DNA of 64,000 bases from Rhizobium sullae (GTDB lineage: Bacteria > Pseudomonadota > Alphaproteobacteria > Rhizobiales > Rhizobiaceae), in NCBI RefSeq assembly GCF_025200715.1, contig NZ_CP104144.1, positions 2,695,628 through 2,759,627 of the forward strand. The letters run 5' to 3'. The translations under genes and the position numbers were made by a program. The notes below the pieces were generated by a model. It searched no databases, was not told the origin of the DNA, and saw nothing but the letters and a program-made list of their open reading frames with translations. Shown in pieces: positions 53,774-63,103 of this stretch (position 1 is its first letter; each line of letters begins with the position of its first letter).

Positions 53774-53890
53774 CTATCGCGCCTGTCTCGACCGCCAGCG
53801 CAGGAGGTAGGATTCGAGCGCATAGGCGTGACCGTTGAGAGAGAAGCCGGCTAAGCCGAGAACGAACACACCGATCATGACGAGGGCCAT
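53774..53890 (-). pseudogene. C-terminal fragment of an ABC permease (SsuC/TauC type)
   Basis: Minus strand ATG 53890 to TAG 53774 reads VMIGVFVLGLAGFSLNGHAY then ALESYLLRWRSRQAR, resembling the last helix and basic tail of sulfonate/nitrate ABC permeases. Nothing upstream continues the gene. Low but reasonable confidence. Confidence 0.45.
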
Positions 53891-53923
53891 GTCGAAACGC
53901 TCGCAGCCCGGCGATGACCAGCG

Positions 53924-54361
53924 CGCCGGGAGTTCGAACGAGAACTGATCATTGAACGGACCAAAGCCGGTCTGCCGTCAGCCGGCGCAAGAAGACGACA
54001 TGGCGGTCGTCGCTTCAAGATGACCCCGGCCAAGATGCGTCTCGCGCATGCAGTAATTGGGAAACCGGAAACCAGTGTGCGCGATCTTTGTGAGGAACTC
54101 GGGATTACCCGGCAGACGCTCTACGGCTTCGTCGGATCGAACGGTGAATTGAGAGCTGATGGTGAAAAGCTGCTCAGCCTCGCAAGCGCGAAACCTGAAG
54201 CATGCGAGGCAGACAGCGTCCCCCTTCTCCGGCCGCTCTCGACGACCCCATCTCGTACCTTGGTTCGGGGAAGTTTTACAGCAAGCCATGACCCTATCCG
54301 GACCTTTATACGCCGATTTCCTTCCCCGATAACTGACATTGCGTGCAACCAATGGTCATAA
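53924..54361 (+). pseudogene. Resolvase/invertase C-terminal fragment (HTH_7)
   Basis: In one frame FERELIIERTKAGLPSAG, GGRRFKMTPAKMRLAHAVIG and VRDLCEELGITRQTLYGFVG match the C-terminal DNA-binding part of Tn3-type resolvases/Hin invertases. The catalytic domain is missing and the tail past about 54190 is non-family and runs into the tandem repeat. A scar of a transposon. Confidence 0.75.
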
Positions 54362-54520
54362 CCTAAACTCGCCCTTTATCGACCCATTTTCGCTGCCCGA
54401 TAAGCGACATTCGCGCGACCGCCTCCCATGACCCTTGCTGACCTTCTTGAGCCGTTGCTCTTGCCAGAAAGCAGACATTGGCCGCGACCAGTGCTCATGA
54501 TCCGTTCCTGACCTTTCCTA
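54287..54520 (+). repeat. Degenerate tandem repeat with about 70-bp unit
   Basis: CATGACC-like starts recur at 54287, 54357, 54427 and 54496 (spacing 70, 70, 69). Each unit contains a GACCTTT-like box and ends with GATAA/GAAAG then a GACATT box (ACATT at 54336, 54407, 54475). Units differ at many positions, so it is old. It lies between the resolvase scar and the cyclase gene. Confidence 0.7.
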
Positions 54521-54608
54521 CGAGGTAGTCCGGGGTCGGACTGATAGACTCGGTCATGAAGCGTCGGTACACTGCCGGACTGCTTTCTGATGTGAGTAAT
54601 CGCCGAAC

Positions 54609-56336
54609 ATGACCGACGAACACATCCAGCGTCGACTCGCCGCCGTAATGGCTGCCGATGTCGTTGGCTACAGCCGCCTCATGGAAACGGATGAGGCCGG
54701 CACGCTGGCCGCGCTCAAGTCCCGACGTAAGCAAGTGCTGCAGCCGTTGGTCGCCAGGCACCATGGCCGGGTCTTTAAGGTGACTGGCGACGGCGTGATG
54801 GTGGAGTTCGCCAGCGCCGTCAATGCTTTGCAATGCGCCGTAGACGTGCAGCATGCGATGGCTGCCGCCAATGCCGCTCTGCCTGAGAAGCTCCGTATCG
54901 TGCTGCGCATTGGCGTCAATTTAGGTGATGTGATGGTCGAGGGCAGTGACCTTTATGGCGATGGCGTCAACATCGCTGCGCGACTGGAAACCACCGCCGA
55001 GCCAGGCGGCATCCTTATCTCCGGAACGATCTACGACCACGTTCGAAATAAGATCGAGGTTGGTTTCGAGGATCTCGGGGCCCAAGCCGTGAAGAACATT
55101 GCCCTGCCAGTGCGCATCTACCGCGTTTCCGGCACGCCGCCTGTTGTGATTTCCACATTCAAGACCATCGCCGACAAGCCTTCGATTGCCGTTCTGCCAT
55201 TCACGAACATGAGCAGCGATCCCGAGCAGGAGTACTTCGCTGACGGTCTGGCGGAAGACCTGATTACTGACTTGTCGAAGGTGCCCGGTCTGTTGGTGAT
55301 CGCACGCAACTCTACATTCGCCTACAAGGGGAGGTCAGTCGATGTCCGCTCCGTCGCCAGGGATCTGAGAGTGCGTTATGTGCTTGAAGGAAGTGTGCGC
55401 AGGGAGAAGGCAAGGGTGCGGATCAATGCCCAGCTAATCGACGCGACGGACAGCAGTCATCTCTGGGCTGATCGCTTCGACCGAGATTTGGCGGACGTCT
55501 TCCTGTTGCAGGACGAGGTCGTCCATACGATTGTAAGTGCCCTGTCCGGCGTGTTGCCGGGCGCTGTGACCTTCAGCACACGTAGGACGGCAAGTCTCGA
55601 AGCGTATGATCTCTTCGTCCGCGGCCGAGTGCTGGTGATTCAGTCTCCCGAAAGCAACAGGGCCGCGCCGCCGCTCTTGGAAAGGGCAATCGAGCTTGAT
55701 CCCGGCTTCGCCGATGCTCACGCATGGCTCTCGATGAGCCACCATTTCGCGTGGGCCTATTGGCTGGATGCTCCAGAGCGACATCATTCGCTGGCTCTGG
55801 CGGCCGCCCGGCGCGCCGTATCGCTTGACCCGGAAAATGCAGTGGCCCATGCAATCCTCGGCGACGTGCTGATCTACGATGGCAAGCCGGATGAAGGCGC
55901 GGCGGAACTGGCCATGGCCCTTCGGATCAACCCCAATCATGCCGATGCCTGGGCGTTCCTGGGGCAACTGAAGGCGTTCGAGGGAGAGGCTATCGAGGGC
56001 ATCGGACATTTGCGCCACGCCATTCGCCTCAATCCGCACCCGCCGGGGTGGTACTATTGGCTTCTCGGGCTCGCCCAATACGCAGCGGGTCAATACGCCG
56101 ATGCTGTCGAAACGCTTCGGCATGAGGCAACGCACCGGCTCGGCTCGCAACGCATCCTGGCTGCGAGTCTGGCGCGGCTGGGGCATATGGAAGAGGCCAA
56201 GGAAGAAGCAAGGGAATTCCTCGCCTTGAACCCAAGCTTTTCAATCCAGCACTGGGCAAGCACACAACCGTTCCGGCACCAGGCCGATCGACAGCATTTC
56301 ATCGATGGCTACGAAGACGCCGGCCTGCCACGGTAG
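54609..56336 (+). CDS. Class III adenylate/guanylate cyclase fused to TolB-like and TPR regions
   Basis: 575 aa. The cyclase catalytic domain covers about 8-175: metal Asp17 in AADVVGYSR and Asp61 in VTGDGVMVEF, then LYGDGVNIAARLE. A TolB-like domain (about 190-300: PSIAVLPFTNMSSDPEQEYF) is followed by TPR helices (about 330-570: ALRINPNHADAWAFLGQL). This architecture is typical of the numerous rhizobial cyclases, thought to be soluble and stimulated by host or metabolic signals. It has no strong ribosome site. The acetyltransferase follows by 8 bp. Confidence 0.92.
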   Translation: MTDEHIQRRLAAVMAADVVGYSRLMETDEAGTLAALKSRRKQVLQPLVARHHGRVFKVTGDGVMVEFASAVNALQCAVDVQHAMAAANAALPEKLRIVLRIGVNLGDVMVEGSDLYGDGVNIAARLETTAEPGGILISGTIYDHVRNKIEVGFEDLGAQAVKNIALPVRIYRVSGTPPVVISTFKTIADKPSIAVLPFTNMSSDPEQEYFADGLAEDLITDLSKVPGLLVIARNSTFAYKGRSVDVRSVARDLRVRYVLEGSVRREKARVRINAQLIDATDSSHLWADRFDRDLADVFLLQDEVVHTIVSALSGVLPGAVTFSTRRTASLEAYDLFVRGRVLVIQSPESNRAAPPLLERAIELDPGFADAHAWLSMSHHFAWAYWLDAPERHHSLALAAARRAVSLDPENAVAHAILGDVLIYDGKPDEGAAELAMALRINPNHADAWAFLGQLKAFEGEAIEGIGHLRHAIRLNPHPPGWYYWLLGLAQYAAGQYADAVETLRHEATHRLGSQRILAASLARLGHMEEAKEEAREFLALNPSFSIQHWASTQPFRHQADRQHFIDGYEDAGLPR

Positions 56337-56344
56337 GGCCGGAC

Positions 56345-56869
56345 GTGGCCGCAACCCACCCGTGCAAATTTGGATATCTAGCCTTGCTGACCATTCGCAC
56401 AGCCACATTTGCCGACGCAGACGCGATTTGGAGCATAGTCGAGCCCATCTTGCGGGCAGGCGAAACCTACGCGCTGCCGCGTGACTGGAGCAGATCCGAC
56501 GCGCTGTCATACTGGTTTTCCCCGGATTACGAGGTGTTCGTCGCAGAGACAGACGAACTGGTGATAGGAACTTATTATCTGCATGCGAATCATCGGGGCG
56601 GCGGTGCCCACGTCGCGAACTGCGGCTATATGACCGCGCCGGACTCGGTCGGCCAAGGCGTCGCGACGGCGATGTGTCAGCACTCTCTGAGACACGCGGC
56701 TGCGCGAGGCTTCCGGGCCATGCAGTTCAACTGCGTGGTCAGTACCAACAAACGCGCGGTCAAGCTTTGGCGTCATCTTGGATTCGACGTTGTCGGAACG
56801 ATTCCGCACGGTTTCGAGCATCCGATTGTGGGATTCGTGGACACCCTGGTAATGCACCGATCGCTCTGA
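56345..56869 (+). CDS. GNAT-family acetyltransferase
   Basis: 174 aa. The acetyl-CoA loop is ANCGYMTAPDSVGQGVATAM (Q/R-x-x-G-x-A form); the end has NKRAVKLWRHLGFDVVGTIP, the standard GNAT beta6-beta7 region. The GTG at 56345 is 8 bp after the cyclase stop; a TTG at 56384 fits the family start better (LTIRTATFADADAI), so the exact start is uncertain. The substrate is unknown. Confidence 0.82.
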   Translation: MAATHPCKFGYLALLTIRTATFADADAIWSIVEPILRAGETYALPRDWSRSDALSYWFSPDYEVFVAETDELVIGTYYLHANHRGGGAHVANCGYMTAPDSVGQGVATAMCQHSLRHAAARGFRAMQFNCVVSTNKRAVKLWRHLGFDVVGTIPHGFEHPIVGFVDTLVMHRSL

Positions 56870-56965
56870 CTGGCTATGCGCAGGCACATAGCGGCCGCTT
56901 CTGTAACAGGCCCTCCCGAGTCAATCCCTTACGAGCTTAACCCCTCGCCGAGTGCTTGCTTCTGT

Positions 56966-56983
56966 CCTCAGTCGACACTGAGG
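56966..56983. terminator. Perfect hairpin between convergent genes
   Basis: CCTCAGT-CGAC-ACTGAGG has a 7-bp stem and 4-base loop, 59 bp upstream of the end of the convergent MFS gene. No T-run follows, so it may be a weak bidirectional terminator. Confidence 0.4.
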
Positions 56984-57041
56984 TCATGTCGTTGGGCCGG
57001 AAGGGCAGCTGTAGATTATATAGGGTGCGTGGGCGGCCGGC

Positions 57042-58244
57042 TCAGGCAGCGTTGCGCCTCGGAATGCGCGGCAGGAAGACCGTGAGCAGGCCGAGCAGCG
57101 GCAGATACGAGCTGATCCGGTAGACGAATTCAATGCCATGACTGTCGGCGAAATCACCGAGGAAGGCAGCACCCAGGCCTCCTGCCCCGAAGGCGAAACC
57201 GAAAAACACACCGGCAATCAGGCCGACACGGCCGGGCACCAGTTCCTGCGCAAAGACGACGATCGCCGAGAATGCAGAGGCAAAGACGAGGCCAATGACG
57301 ACGCTGAGCACGCCGGTCCAGAGGAGGTTTGCATAAGGGAGCAGCAATGCGAAGGGGATGACGCCAAGGATCGAGAACCAGATGACGAAACGAGACCCGA
57401 AGCGATCCCCGATCGGGCCGCCAAGGAAGGTGCCGACGGCGACCGAACCGAGGAAGAGGAAGAGCATGAGCTGCGCCTGCTGCACATCGAGCTGGAACCT
57501 CTCGATGACGTAGAATGTGAAGTAGCTCGACACGCTCGCCATATAGACGTTCTTCGTTGCCGTCAGCAGGACGAGAATAGTGAGTGCGATGACCACCTTG
57601 TTCTGCGGCAAGGGCAGAGTGCGGCTTATGGCGTGCTTCCCGGCATTCTGCCGGCGGTGGCTCATGTACCAGTTGCCGACCCAGCCGAGCACGACAATAC
57701 CGACCATGGCGATGGCAGAAATCCAGGAGACGCTATGCTGGCCGAACGGCAACACGATGAAGGCCGCAATCAGCGGGCCGATCGCCTGCCCGGCATTGCC
57801 GCCGACCTGGAAGAAGGACTGCGCAAAACCGTGACGGCCGCCGGAGGCAAGGCGGGCGACGCGCGAACTTTCCGGATGGAAGACGGCCGAACCGAAACCA
57901 ATGAGGCTGGCGGCGACCAGCAGCAGCTCGAAACTTCCTGCGTTGCCAAGCAGAATGAGGCCGCAGAAGGTGCTCGCCATGCCGACCGGCAGCGAATAGG
58001 GCATCGGCCAGCGGTCGGTGACGATCCCGACCAAGGGCTGCAACAGGGAAGCTGTGACCTGGAACGTCATCGTCAGAAGTCCGATCTGGACGAAATCGAG
58101 ATCGTAATTCGCCTTGAAGAGCGGATAAAGCGAGGCAAGCAGCGACTGCATGATATCGTTCAGCATATGGCAGAAGCTGACTGCCACGAGGATCGACATT
58201 GTCGTCTTCTCGAAACGGGGCGCGGTCTCGCTCAATACGGCCAT
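57042..58244 (-). CDS. fsr: MFS transporter, fosmidomycin-resistance (Fsr) type
   Basis: 400 aa with about 12 helices, MFS 4-helix pattern. Fsr proteins have the start SILVAVSFCHMLNDIMQSLL and VFHPESSRVARLASGGRHGF, both present. ATG 58244 was taken because GGGAG sits 8 bases upstream; 58250 is an alternative two codons upstream. Exports antibiotics such as fosmidomycin in characterised homologues. The XRE gene lies divergent. Confidence 0.88.
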   Translation of the reverse strand: MAVLSETAPRFEKTTMSILVAVSFCHMLNDIMQSLLASLYPLFKANYDLDFVQIGLLTMTFQVTASLLQPLVGIVTDRWPMPYSLPVGMASTFCGLILLGNAGSFELLLVAASLIGFGSAVFHPESSRVARLASGGRHGFAQSFFQVGGNAGQAIGPLIAAFIVLPFGQHSVSWISAIAMVGIVVLGWVGNWYMSHRRQNAGKHAISRTLPLPQNKVVIALTILVLLTATKNVYMASVSSYFTFYVIERFQLDVQQAQLMLFLFLGSVAVGTFLGGPIGDRFGSRFVIWFSILGVIPFALLLPYANLLWTGVLSVVIGLVFASAFSAIVVFAQELVPGRVGLIAGVFFGFAFGAGGLGAAFLGDFADSHGIEFVYRISSYLPLLGLLTVFLPRIPRRNAA

Positions 58245-58562
58245 AGGCATTACTCCCGCGGCTCGCTGCTGATGCCGCTATCACTTTTCATGAAGAAGAT
58301 TCTAACGAACGGAGCCAAGGCTTTCGGCAACGGCCGCCTGGGGATGCATTTATCGCAACCTAGGCGTCAGTTACAGCCCAGTTTTTGCCAGATCGGTACG
58401 CCGGTGCCTTAATTTTTCACTGGAACGCCTTTATTGCTGCGCGAATGGACATGCCACACGAAAGTATCAATTGAATTTTCCTATATGCTCATACACAATC
58501 ACTTCGCCCGCGATGCTGCCTCGAAAAGGCGCCCCCTCAACACAGTCCATGGAAATAACGAA

Positions 58563-59024
58563 ATGAATGCAAAAGCTCCAAATGCAATCGACATCTATGT
58601 GGGCTCGCGCGTGAGGATGCGCAGACTGTTATTGGGGTTTAGCCAGGAGCGGCTGGCAGATCAGATCGGCGTTACCTTTCAGCAGGTGCAGAAATACGAG
58701 AAGGGCATGAACCGCATCGGCGCGAGCCGGCTACAGAGGATTGCCGAAGTGCTCGCCGTACCGCCGAGCTTCTTCTTCCAGCAGGATCCTTCTAAGCCGC
58801 TGAGCCTCGACGGACTGGAGCTTTCCGGGAATACCGATCCGGTCGGCGAATTCCTGCATTCGAAGGAGGGCCTGGCGCTCAATCGCGCGTTTCTGAAAAT
58901 TACGGACGCCACCGTGCGCGAAAAGGTGCTTTCGCTGGTCAAGGCGATGGCCCAAGCCGGAGACCGCCAGGATATGGATGCCGGCACCACAAAATCGGAA
59001 ACGGGTGTTCCGCTGAACGGCTGA
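58563..59024 (+). CDS. XRE-family regulator
   Basis: 153 aa. The Cro/C1-type HTH is at about 10-65 (RMRRLLLGFSQERLADQIGV then TFQQVQKYEKGMNRIGASRL), with a C-terminal extension including VREKVLSLVKAMAQ. ATG 58563 was chosen; 43 codons upstream are not family-like. Divergent from the MFS gene and convergent with the Pao operon. It is similar in layout to short rhizobial XRE regulators; targets unknown. The 318 bases before it (58245-58562) hold no gene, only the presumed promoters. Confidence 0.88.
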   Translation: MNAKAPNAIDIYVGSRVRMRRLLLGFSQERLADQIGVTFQQVQKYEKGMNRIGASRLQRIAEVLAVPPSFFFQQDPSKPLSLDGLELSGNTDPVGEFLHSKEGLALNRAFLKITDATVREKVLSLVKAMAQAGDRQDMDAGTTKSETGVPLNG

Positions 59025-59052
59025 TGGGAACGCTGCGCAACTCATGAAGTCC

Positions 59053-59075
59053 TTACCCGGCTTCTGCCGGGGTAA
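59053..59075. terminator. Bidirectional terminator-like hairpin
   Basis: TTACCCGGC (59053-59061), loop TTCT, then GCCGGGGTAA (59066-59075) pair with one bulged G. It lies 29-51 bp past the XRE stop and 29 bp before the end of the convergent Mo-subunit gene. Confidence 0.55.
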
Positions 59076-59103
59076 GTGACGGCCGCCCTAAAGGCATCGC
59101 CGC

Positions 59104-61395
59104 TTAAATCAGCTTTTCGAGCGTGATTGGCAGCTCGCGAATGCGCTTGCCGGTCGCGTGGAAGACCGCGTTGGCGATCGCGGGCGCCACCCCGACGATC
59201 GGCAATTCGCCGACAGCCTTGCCGCCAAGCACGGACGCATGGTGATCGGGAATGCCGACGGAAATGACCTCAAGATCCGGCACGTCCGAATTGGTGGGCA
59301 CGAGATAATCCGCCAAGTTGTTGTTGATGACGCGGGCATAGCGTTCATCGACAATACCCTCCTCCATAAGCGCCTGCCCGATACCCATGATGATACCGCC
59401 GCGCCATTGGCTTTCGGCGAGCTTCGGGTTGTAGAGCCTGCCTGAATCGAGCGCTGAAACCATGCGCGACACGCGAACGGTGCCGAGATCCTCATCGACG
59501 CGGACTTCGACGAAATGCGCACACCAGCTGTGAAGCGAATAGCCGCCTTCGGTAGGCGCTTTCATCGTCATCATCGTCGTGAAGTTGTCGTAGCGATCTT
59601 CTCCCTCCCGCTTGTCTTCCGGCAGCGTATCGCGGAGCGTCTCGACCTTTTCGCGGCCAATTTGCCGCATGAAATCTATGATCGCAACGCCATCACCTTC
59701 TCTCGGCGGCAAGATCCGCCCTTCGGAGATCGTCAGCGTATTTGCCTGCGCATCCCGGAACGGCGAGTTCGGGTCATTGAGGGCAAGCCCGATCAACTCG
59801 TCGCGCGCGGCAAGGGCGGCCTTATGAACGGCACCTGTCATCAGGTTCGCGAGCTGCGAGCCGCCGGCGACGGGCGCACGCGGCAAGGCCGAGTCGCCGA
59901 GATTGACGCGGACCTGCTCGACCGGGATGCCGAGGACTTCGGCGGCCGTCTGAGCCAGGATTGTATAGGTTCCCTGGCCCATGTCGATGCCACTGCTTGC
60001 AACCTCGGCTGTACCATCGGCAAGGATTCGGACAAGCGCCTCGCCGGGCGTGCGGCGCACCGGATAGGTGCCGGCTGCCACGCCCCAGCCGATCAGCTGC
60101 TTGCCGTCCCGCATGGAACGAGGCTCAGGCGAGCGTTTCGGCCAGCCAAAGGCATCCCCACCTGCGGCAAAAGCCTCGCGCAGTTGTCTCGTCGACCATG
60201 GGATCTTGGCATGCGGGTCGCGCTCGGCATAGTTCAGCAGGCGGATTTCGACAGGGTCGATGCCGACTGCATAGGCGAGTTCATCGATCGCCGACTCGAG
60301 GCCCCATGCGCTGGGATTTTCGCCGGGCGCCCGGAGCGCGCCGGGCAGAACCGTATTCACCGGGATGATATTCTGCTTCGAGCTGAAGTTCGGAACATCA
60401 TACATGATCGAGGTAACGGCACCGAGCGGCTCGACGGCAACACCAGTCATCGCGGTTTCGTTGGCACCGCGCTGGACGATCGAAAGCAGCCTGCCTTGCT
60501 TCGTTGCGCCGAGCGCCAGCGTCTGCCGGGTGGCGGGGCGGCCGCCGAAGGCCGTGAATGTCTGCGGACGGGTGACCGCGAGCTTGATGGGACGGCCAAG
60601 TTTCCTTGCCGCCATGATTGCAAGCGCCGCATGCGGAAGCGAAAGCGCCTTTGAGCCGAAACCGCCGCCGATATAAGGGGAGATAATCCGGACGTTCTCG
60701 AACGGCAATCCGAACCACTCGGCATAGCTGCGCGCCATGCCGTCCACCCATTGGCTCGGCTCCCAAAGCGTCAGCACGTCGCCGTCCCATTTGGCGATCA
60801 GCCCATGGGGTTCGATAGGCACGTTGTATTCACGGGGTGTCTTATATTCGTGTTCGATCCGAACGGGGGCTTCAGCCAGCGCGCCTTCTGCATCGCCCCA
60901 TTCGATCGTCATTTGCTCGACGGCAATGCCGTCCCCTGCCCGTGGATCATCAAAGCCGAAGATTGCCGGTTTTTCGTCGTAGCTGACGTCGATCAGCGCC
61001 GCTGCCGCGGTTGCCTGCTCGAGCGTTTCGGCGATCACGGCCGCCACATGCTGTCCGCTGAAGGTAATCTCCTTCGTCAGCGCGAGATAGGGACCTTCGG
61101 GACCAGGCGTGCCGGCCCAGGTGGTTGCCGATTTGAGTTGCATGATGTTGTCGGGCGTCAGCACGAGCAGCACACCAGGGGCGGCCTCAGCCGCGGAAAT
61201 GTCCATGGATTTGATGGTGCCTGCCGCCACCGTACTCTGGATCGTCACGCCATGGACGACATCGTCGACTTGGTTTTCGATCGCGTAGACTGCCTTGCCG
61301 GTGATCTTCGCAGGTCCGTCCATGCGCGACAGGCGCCCGCCGAGCACGCCATCGGCGGCGTCGCCGCGCTTGATCTTCGTTTCCATGACGGTCAT
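59104..61395 (-). CDS. paoC: Aldehyde oxidoreductase molybdenum subunit (PaoC type)
   Basis: 763 aa, Moco subunit of the xanthine-oxidase family. GGGFGSK and SSGIDMGQGTYT bind the cofactor; the catalytic Glu lies in GKAVGELPIVG near the end. ATG 61395 is chosen with GGGAGG 6 bases upstream; it overlaps the FAD subunit by 4 bases. Oxidises aldehydes to acids, probably aromatic ones. No signal or Tat motif is seen on any subunit, so this version may be cytoplasmic, unlike E. coli Pao. Confidence 0.93.
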   Translation of the reverse strand: MTVMETKIKRGDAADGVLGGRLSRMDGPAKITGKAVYAIENQVDDVVHGVTIQSTVAAGTIKSMDISAAEAAPGVLLVLTPDNIMQLKSATTWAGTPGPEGPYLALTKEITFSGQHVAAVIAETLEQATAAAALIDVSYDEKPAIFGFDDPRAGDGIAVEQMTIEWGDAEGALAEAPVRIEHEYKTPREYNVPIEPHGLIAKWDGDVLTLWEPSQWVDGMARSYAEWFGLPFENVRIISPYIGGGFGSKALSLPHAALAIMAARKLGRPIKLAVTRPQTFTAFGGRPATRQTLALGATKQGRLLSIVQRGANETAMTGVAVEPLGAVTSIMYDVPNFSSKQNIIPVNTVLPGALRAPGENPSAWGLESAIDELAYAVGIDPVEIRLLNYAERDPHAKIPWSTRQLREAFAAGGDAFGWPKRSPEPRSMRDGKQLIGWGVAAGTYPVRRTPGEALVRILADGTAEVASSGIDMGQGTYTILAQTAAEVLGIPVEQVRVNLGDSALPRAPVAGGSQLANLMTGAVHKAALAARDELIGLALNDPNSPFRDAQANTLTISEGRILPPREGDGVAIIDFMRQIGREKVETLRDTLPEDKREGEDRYDNFTTMMTMKAPTEGGYSLHSWCAHFVEVRVDEDLGTVRVSRMVSALDSGRLYNPKLAESQWRGGIIMGIGQALMEEGIVDERYARVINNNLADYLVPTNSDVPDLEVISVGIPDHHASVLGGKAVGELPIVGVAPAIANAVFHATGKRIRELPITLEKLI

Positions 61396-62375
61396 GCGAG
61401 ACCTCCCATTTTCTCTATGGCGCGGGCAACGACCCGCGGCGCCAGATCGATCTTGTAGCGGTTGGCGCCATGATCTACGGCACCTTCCATCGCGAGCAGG
61501 CTTGCTTTTGCAATCGCGGCGGCATCGAGCGTCTTGCCGATCAAGGCACGTTCGACCGCGCCGGCGCGCCACGGCTTGGTCGCAACCCCTCCGAGTGCAA
61601 CGCGAAGGTCACGGATCGTTTTGCCGTCATCTTCCAGCGCGAGGCCGACGGCAGCGCTGGCTGCGGCGAACTCGTAGGATTGCCGGTCGCGGACCTTGAG
61701 ATAGGTGGAACACCGGGCCGCTTGCGAAGCGGGGATAGAAATGGCGGTTATGAGTTCGCCGCGTTCAATATTGTGTTCCAGATGCGGCGTGTTGCCCGGA
61801 GCCACAAAGAAGTCGTCGACAGCAATCTGCCGCTCGCCGAGATGGATCACGGCGTCGAAAGCGACGAGCGCTACCGCGAGATCGCCTGGATTGCCGGCGA
61901 TGCAATGCGCGCTGGTACCCAGGACTGCGTGATTGCGGGTGATCCCGCCGATTGCCGAGCATCCCGAGCCCGGTTCGCGCTTGTTGCAGGCCTTAAAAAC
62001 TGCCGGATCGCGGAAATACGGACAGCGGGTGCGCTGAAGGAGGTTGCCGCCGATCGTCGCCATGTTGCGAAGCTGGGCGGATGCCGCCAATGACAGCGAT
62101 TCCGAAACCGCTGGGAACGCTTCCATTATGACCGGATGCTCAGCAACCTCGGCCATCTTGGCAAGCGCACCGATCGTAACGCCCGTCTCGGTCGATGAGA
62201 TTGAATTCAAGTCGGGAATAAAGGTGATATCGACGACCGTTTCCGGCTCGGCAATACCGCATTTGGCAAGATCGAGCAGCGTGGTGCCGCCGGCAATCAG
62301 CATCGCGCCATGTCGGACGACTGCCTCACGGGCCTGGTCAGTCGACGACGCGCGGAGATAGGAAAACTCTTTCAT
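61392..62375 (-). CDS. paoB: Aldehyde oxidoreductase FAD subunit (PaoB type)
   Basis: 327 aa. FAD-binding PCMH-like fold: MLIAGGTTLLDLAKCGIAEP and LRNMATIGGNLLQRTRCPYF with the 4Fe-4S-type Cys-rich insert (CPYFRDPAVFKACNKREPGS) typical of PaoB and 4-hydroxybenzoyl-CoA reductase beta. A later segment CSAIGGITRNHAVLGTSAHC binds flavin. Passes electrons from the 2Fe-2S subunit to its acceptor. Overlaps its neighbours by 4 bases. Confidence 0.92.
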   Translation of the reverse strand: MKEFSYLRASSTDQAREAVVRHGAMLIAGGTTLLDLAKCGIAEPETVVDITFIPDLNSISSTETGVTIGALAKMAEVAEHPVIMEAFPAVSESLSLAASAQLRNMATIGGNLLQRTRCPYFRDPAVFKACNKREPGSGCSAIGGITRNHAVLGTSAHCIAGNPGDLAVALVAFDAVIHLGERQIAVDDFFVAPGNTPHLEHNIERGELITAISIPASQAARCSTYLKVRDRQSYEFAAASAAVGLALEDDGKTIRDLRVALGGVATKPWRAGAVERALIGKTLDAAAIAKASLLAMEGAVDHGANRYKIDLAPRVVARAIEKMGGLA

Positions 62376-62848
62376 CGGGCCATCTCCGCAGCTTCACGCA
62401 CCGCCGCAACGATGCTGTTGTGGGCTCCGCACCGACAGAGATTACCGGACATATATTCGCGGATCTCGCTATCGGAACCCGTATGACCCTCGCGAATGCA
62501 GGCAACCGCCGACATGATCTGGCCTGGCGTGCAATAGCCGCACTGGAAAGCATCATGCTCAAGGAATGCCGCCTGGACCGGATGAAGGCCGCCATCCGCC
62601 CCAGCCAGACCTTCGATCGTCGTGACTTGCCGCCCTTCGGCCTGAGCCGCGAGTGTAAGACAGGCAAGCACGCGCTTGCCATCGATATGGACGGTGCAGG
62701 CGCCACACTGCCCCTGGTCGCAGCCTTTCTTCGTGCCAGTGAGAACCAGATGTTCACGTAGTGCATCGAGCAGCGTCACACGCGGTTCGACAGCAAGCGC
62801 GTGTGACGTGCCGTTGATATCAAGCCTGAGGTTGATTGTCCGGGTCAT
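62372..62848 (-). CDS. paoA: Aldehyde oxidoreductase 2Fe-2S subunit (PaoA type)
   Basis: 158 aa. First cluster motif GCDQGQCGACTVHIDGKRVL then Cys; second CGYCTPGQIMSA and NLCRCGAH. ATG 62848 has AGGAGA upstream and was preferred over 62881. It starts MTRTINLRLDINGTSHALAV with no signal peptide. First gene of the operon, divergent from the TetR gene. Confidence 0.93.
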   Translation of the reverse strand: MTRTINLRLDINGTSHALAVEPRVTLLDALREHLVLTGTKKGCDQGQCGACTVHIDGKRVLACLTLAAQAEGRQVTTIEGLAGADGGLHPVQAAFLEHDAFQCGYCTPGQIMSAVACIREGHTGSDSEIREYMSGNLCRCGAHNSIVAAVREAAEMAR

Positions 62849-63035
62849 GGTGTTCTCCTGCCTTGACGGAAGAATTTGCATCGTGATCGAAAGTTGCCGG
62901 TCTTGAATCGCAAAGTGCGTGAACCAGCTAAAGCCTGGCCTCTGCGGGATTCGCTTTCATCTAGGGCGCCTGCGCAATTGAGACATGACTTTCCGCCTCT
63001 TTCTGCGATAACAGGTGCAAGGCACTCTACTTAAA

Positions 63036-63049
63036 CGGAGGCGCCTCCG
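63036..63049. promoter_or_regulatory. Perfect 14-bp palindrome, candidate TetR operator
   Basis: CGGAGGCGCCTCCG, flanked by TTAAA on both sides (63031-63035 and 63051-63055), lies midway in the 255-bp divergent promoter between paoA and tetR. A TetR dimer would bind such a site and repress both genes. Confidence 0.65.
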
Positions 63050-63103
63050 ATTAAACTAGCGGCTCGCGCGGCAGCGTCAAGCCCCTATCCGCAGGAGAGG
63101 CTT

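Noticed and set aside
54287..54520. Tandem repeat considered as a CRISPR array
   Set aside because: Units are diverged along their whole length with no identical repeats and no unique spacers, and no cas genes are present.
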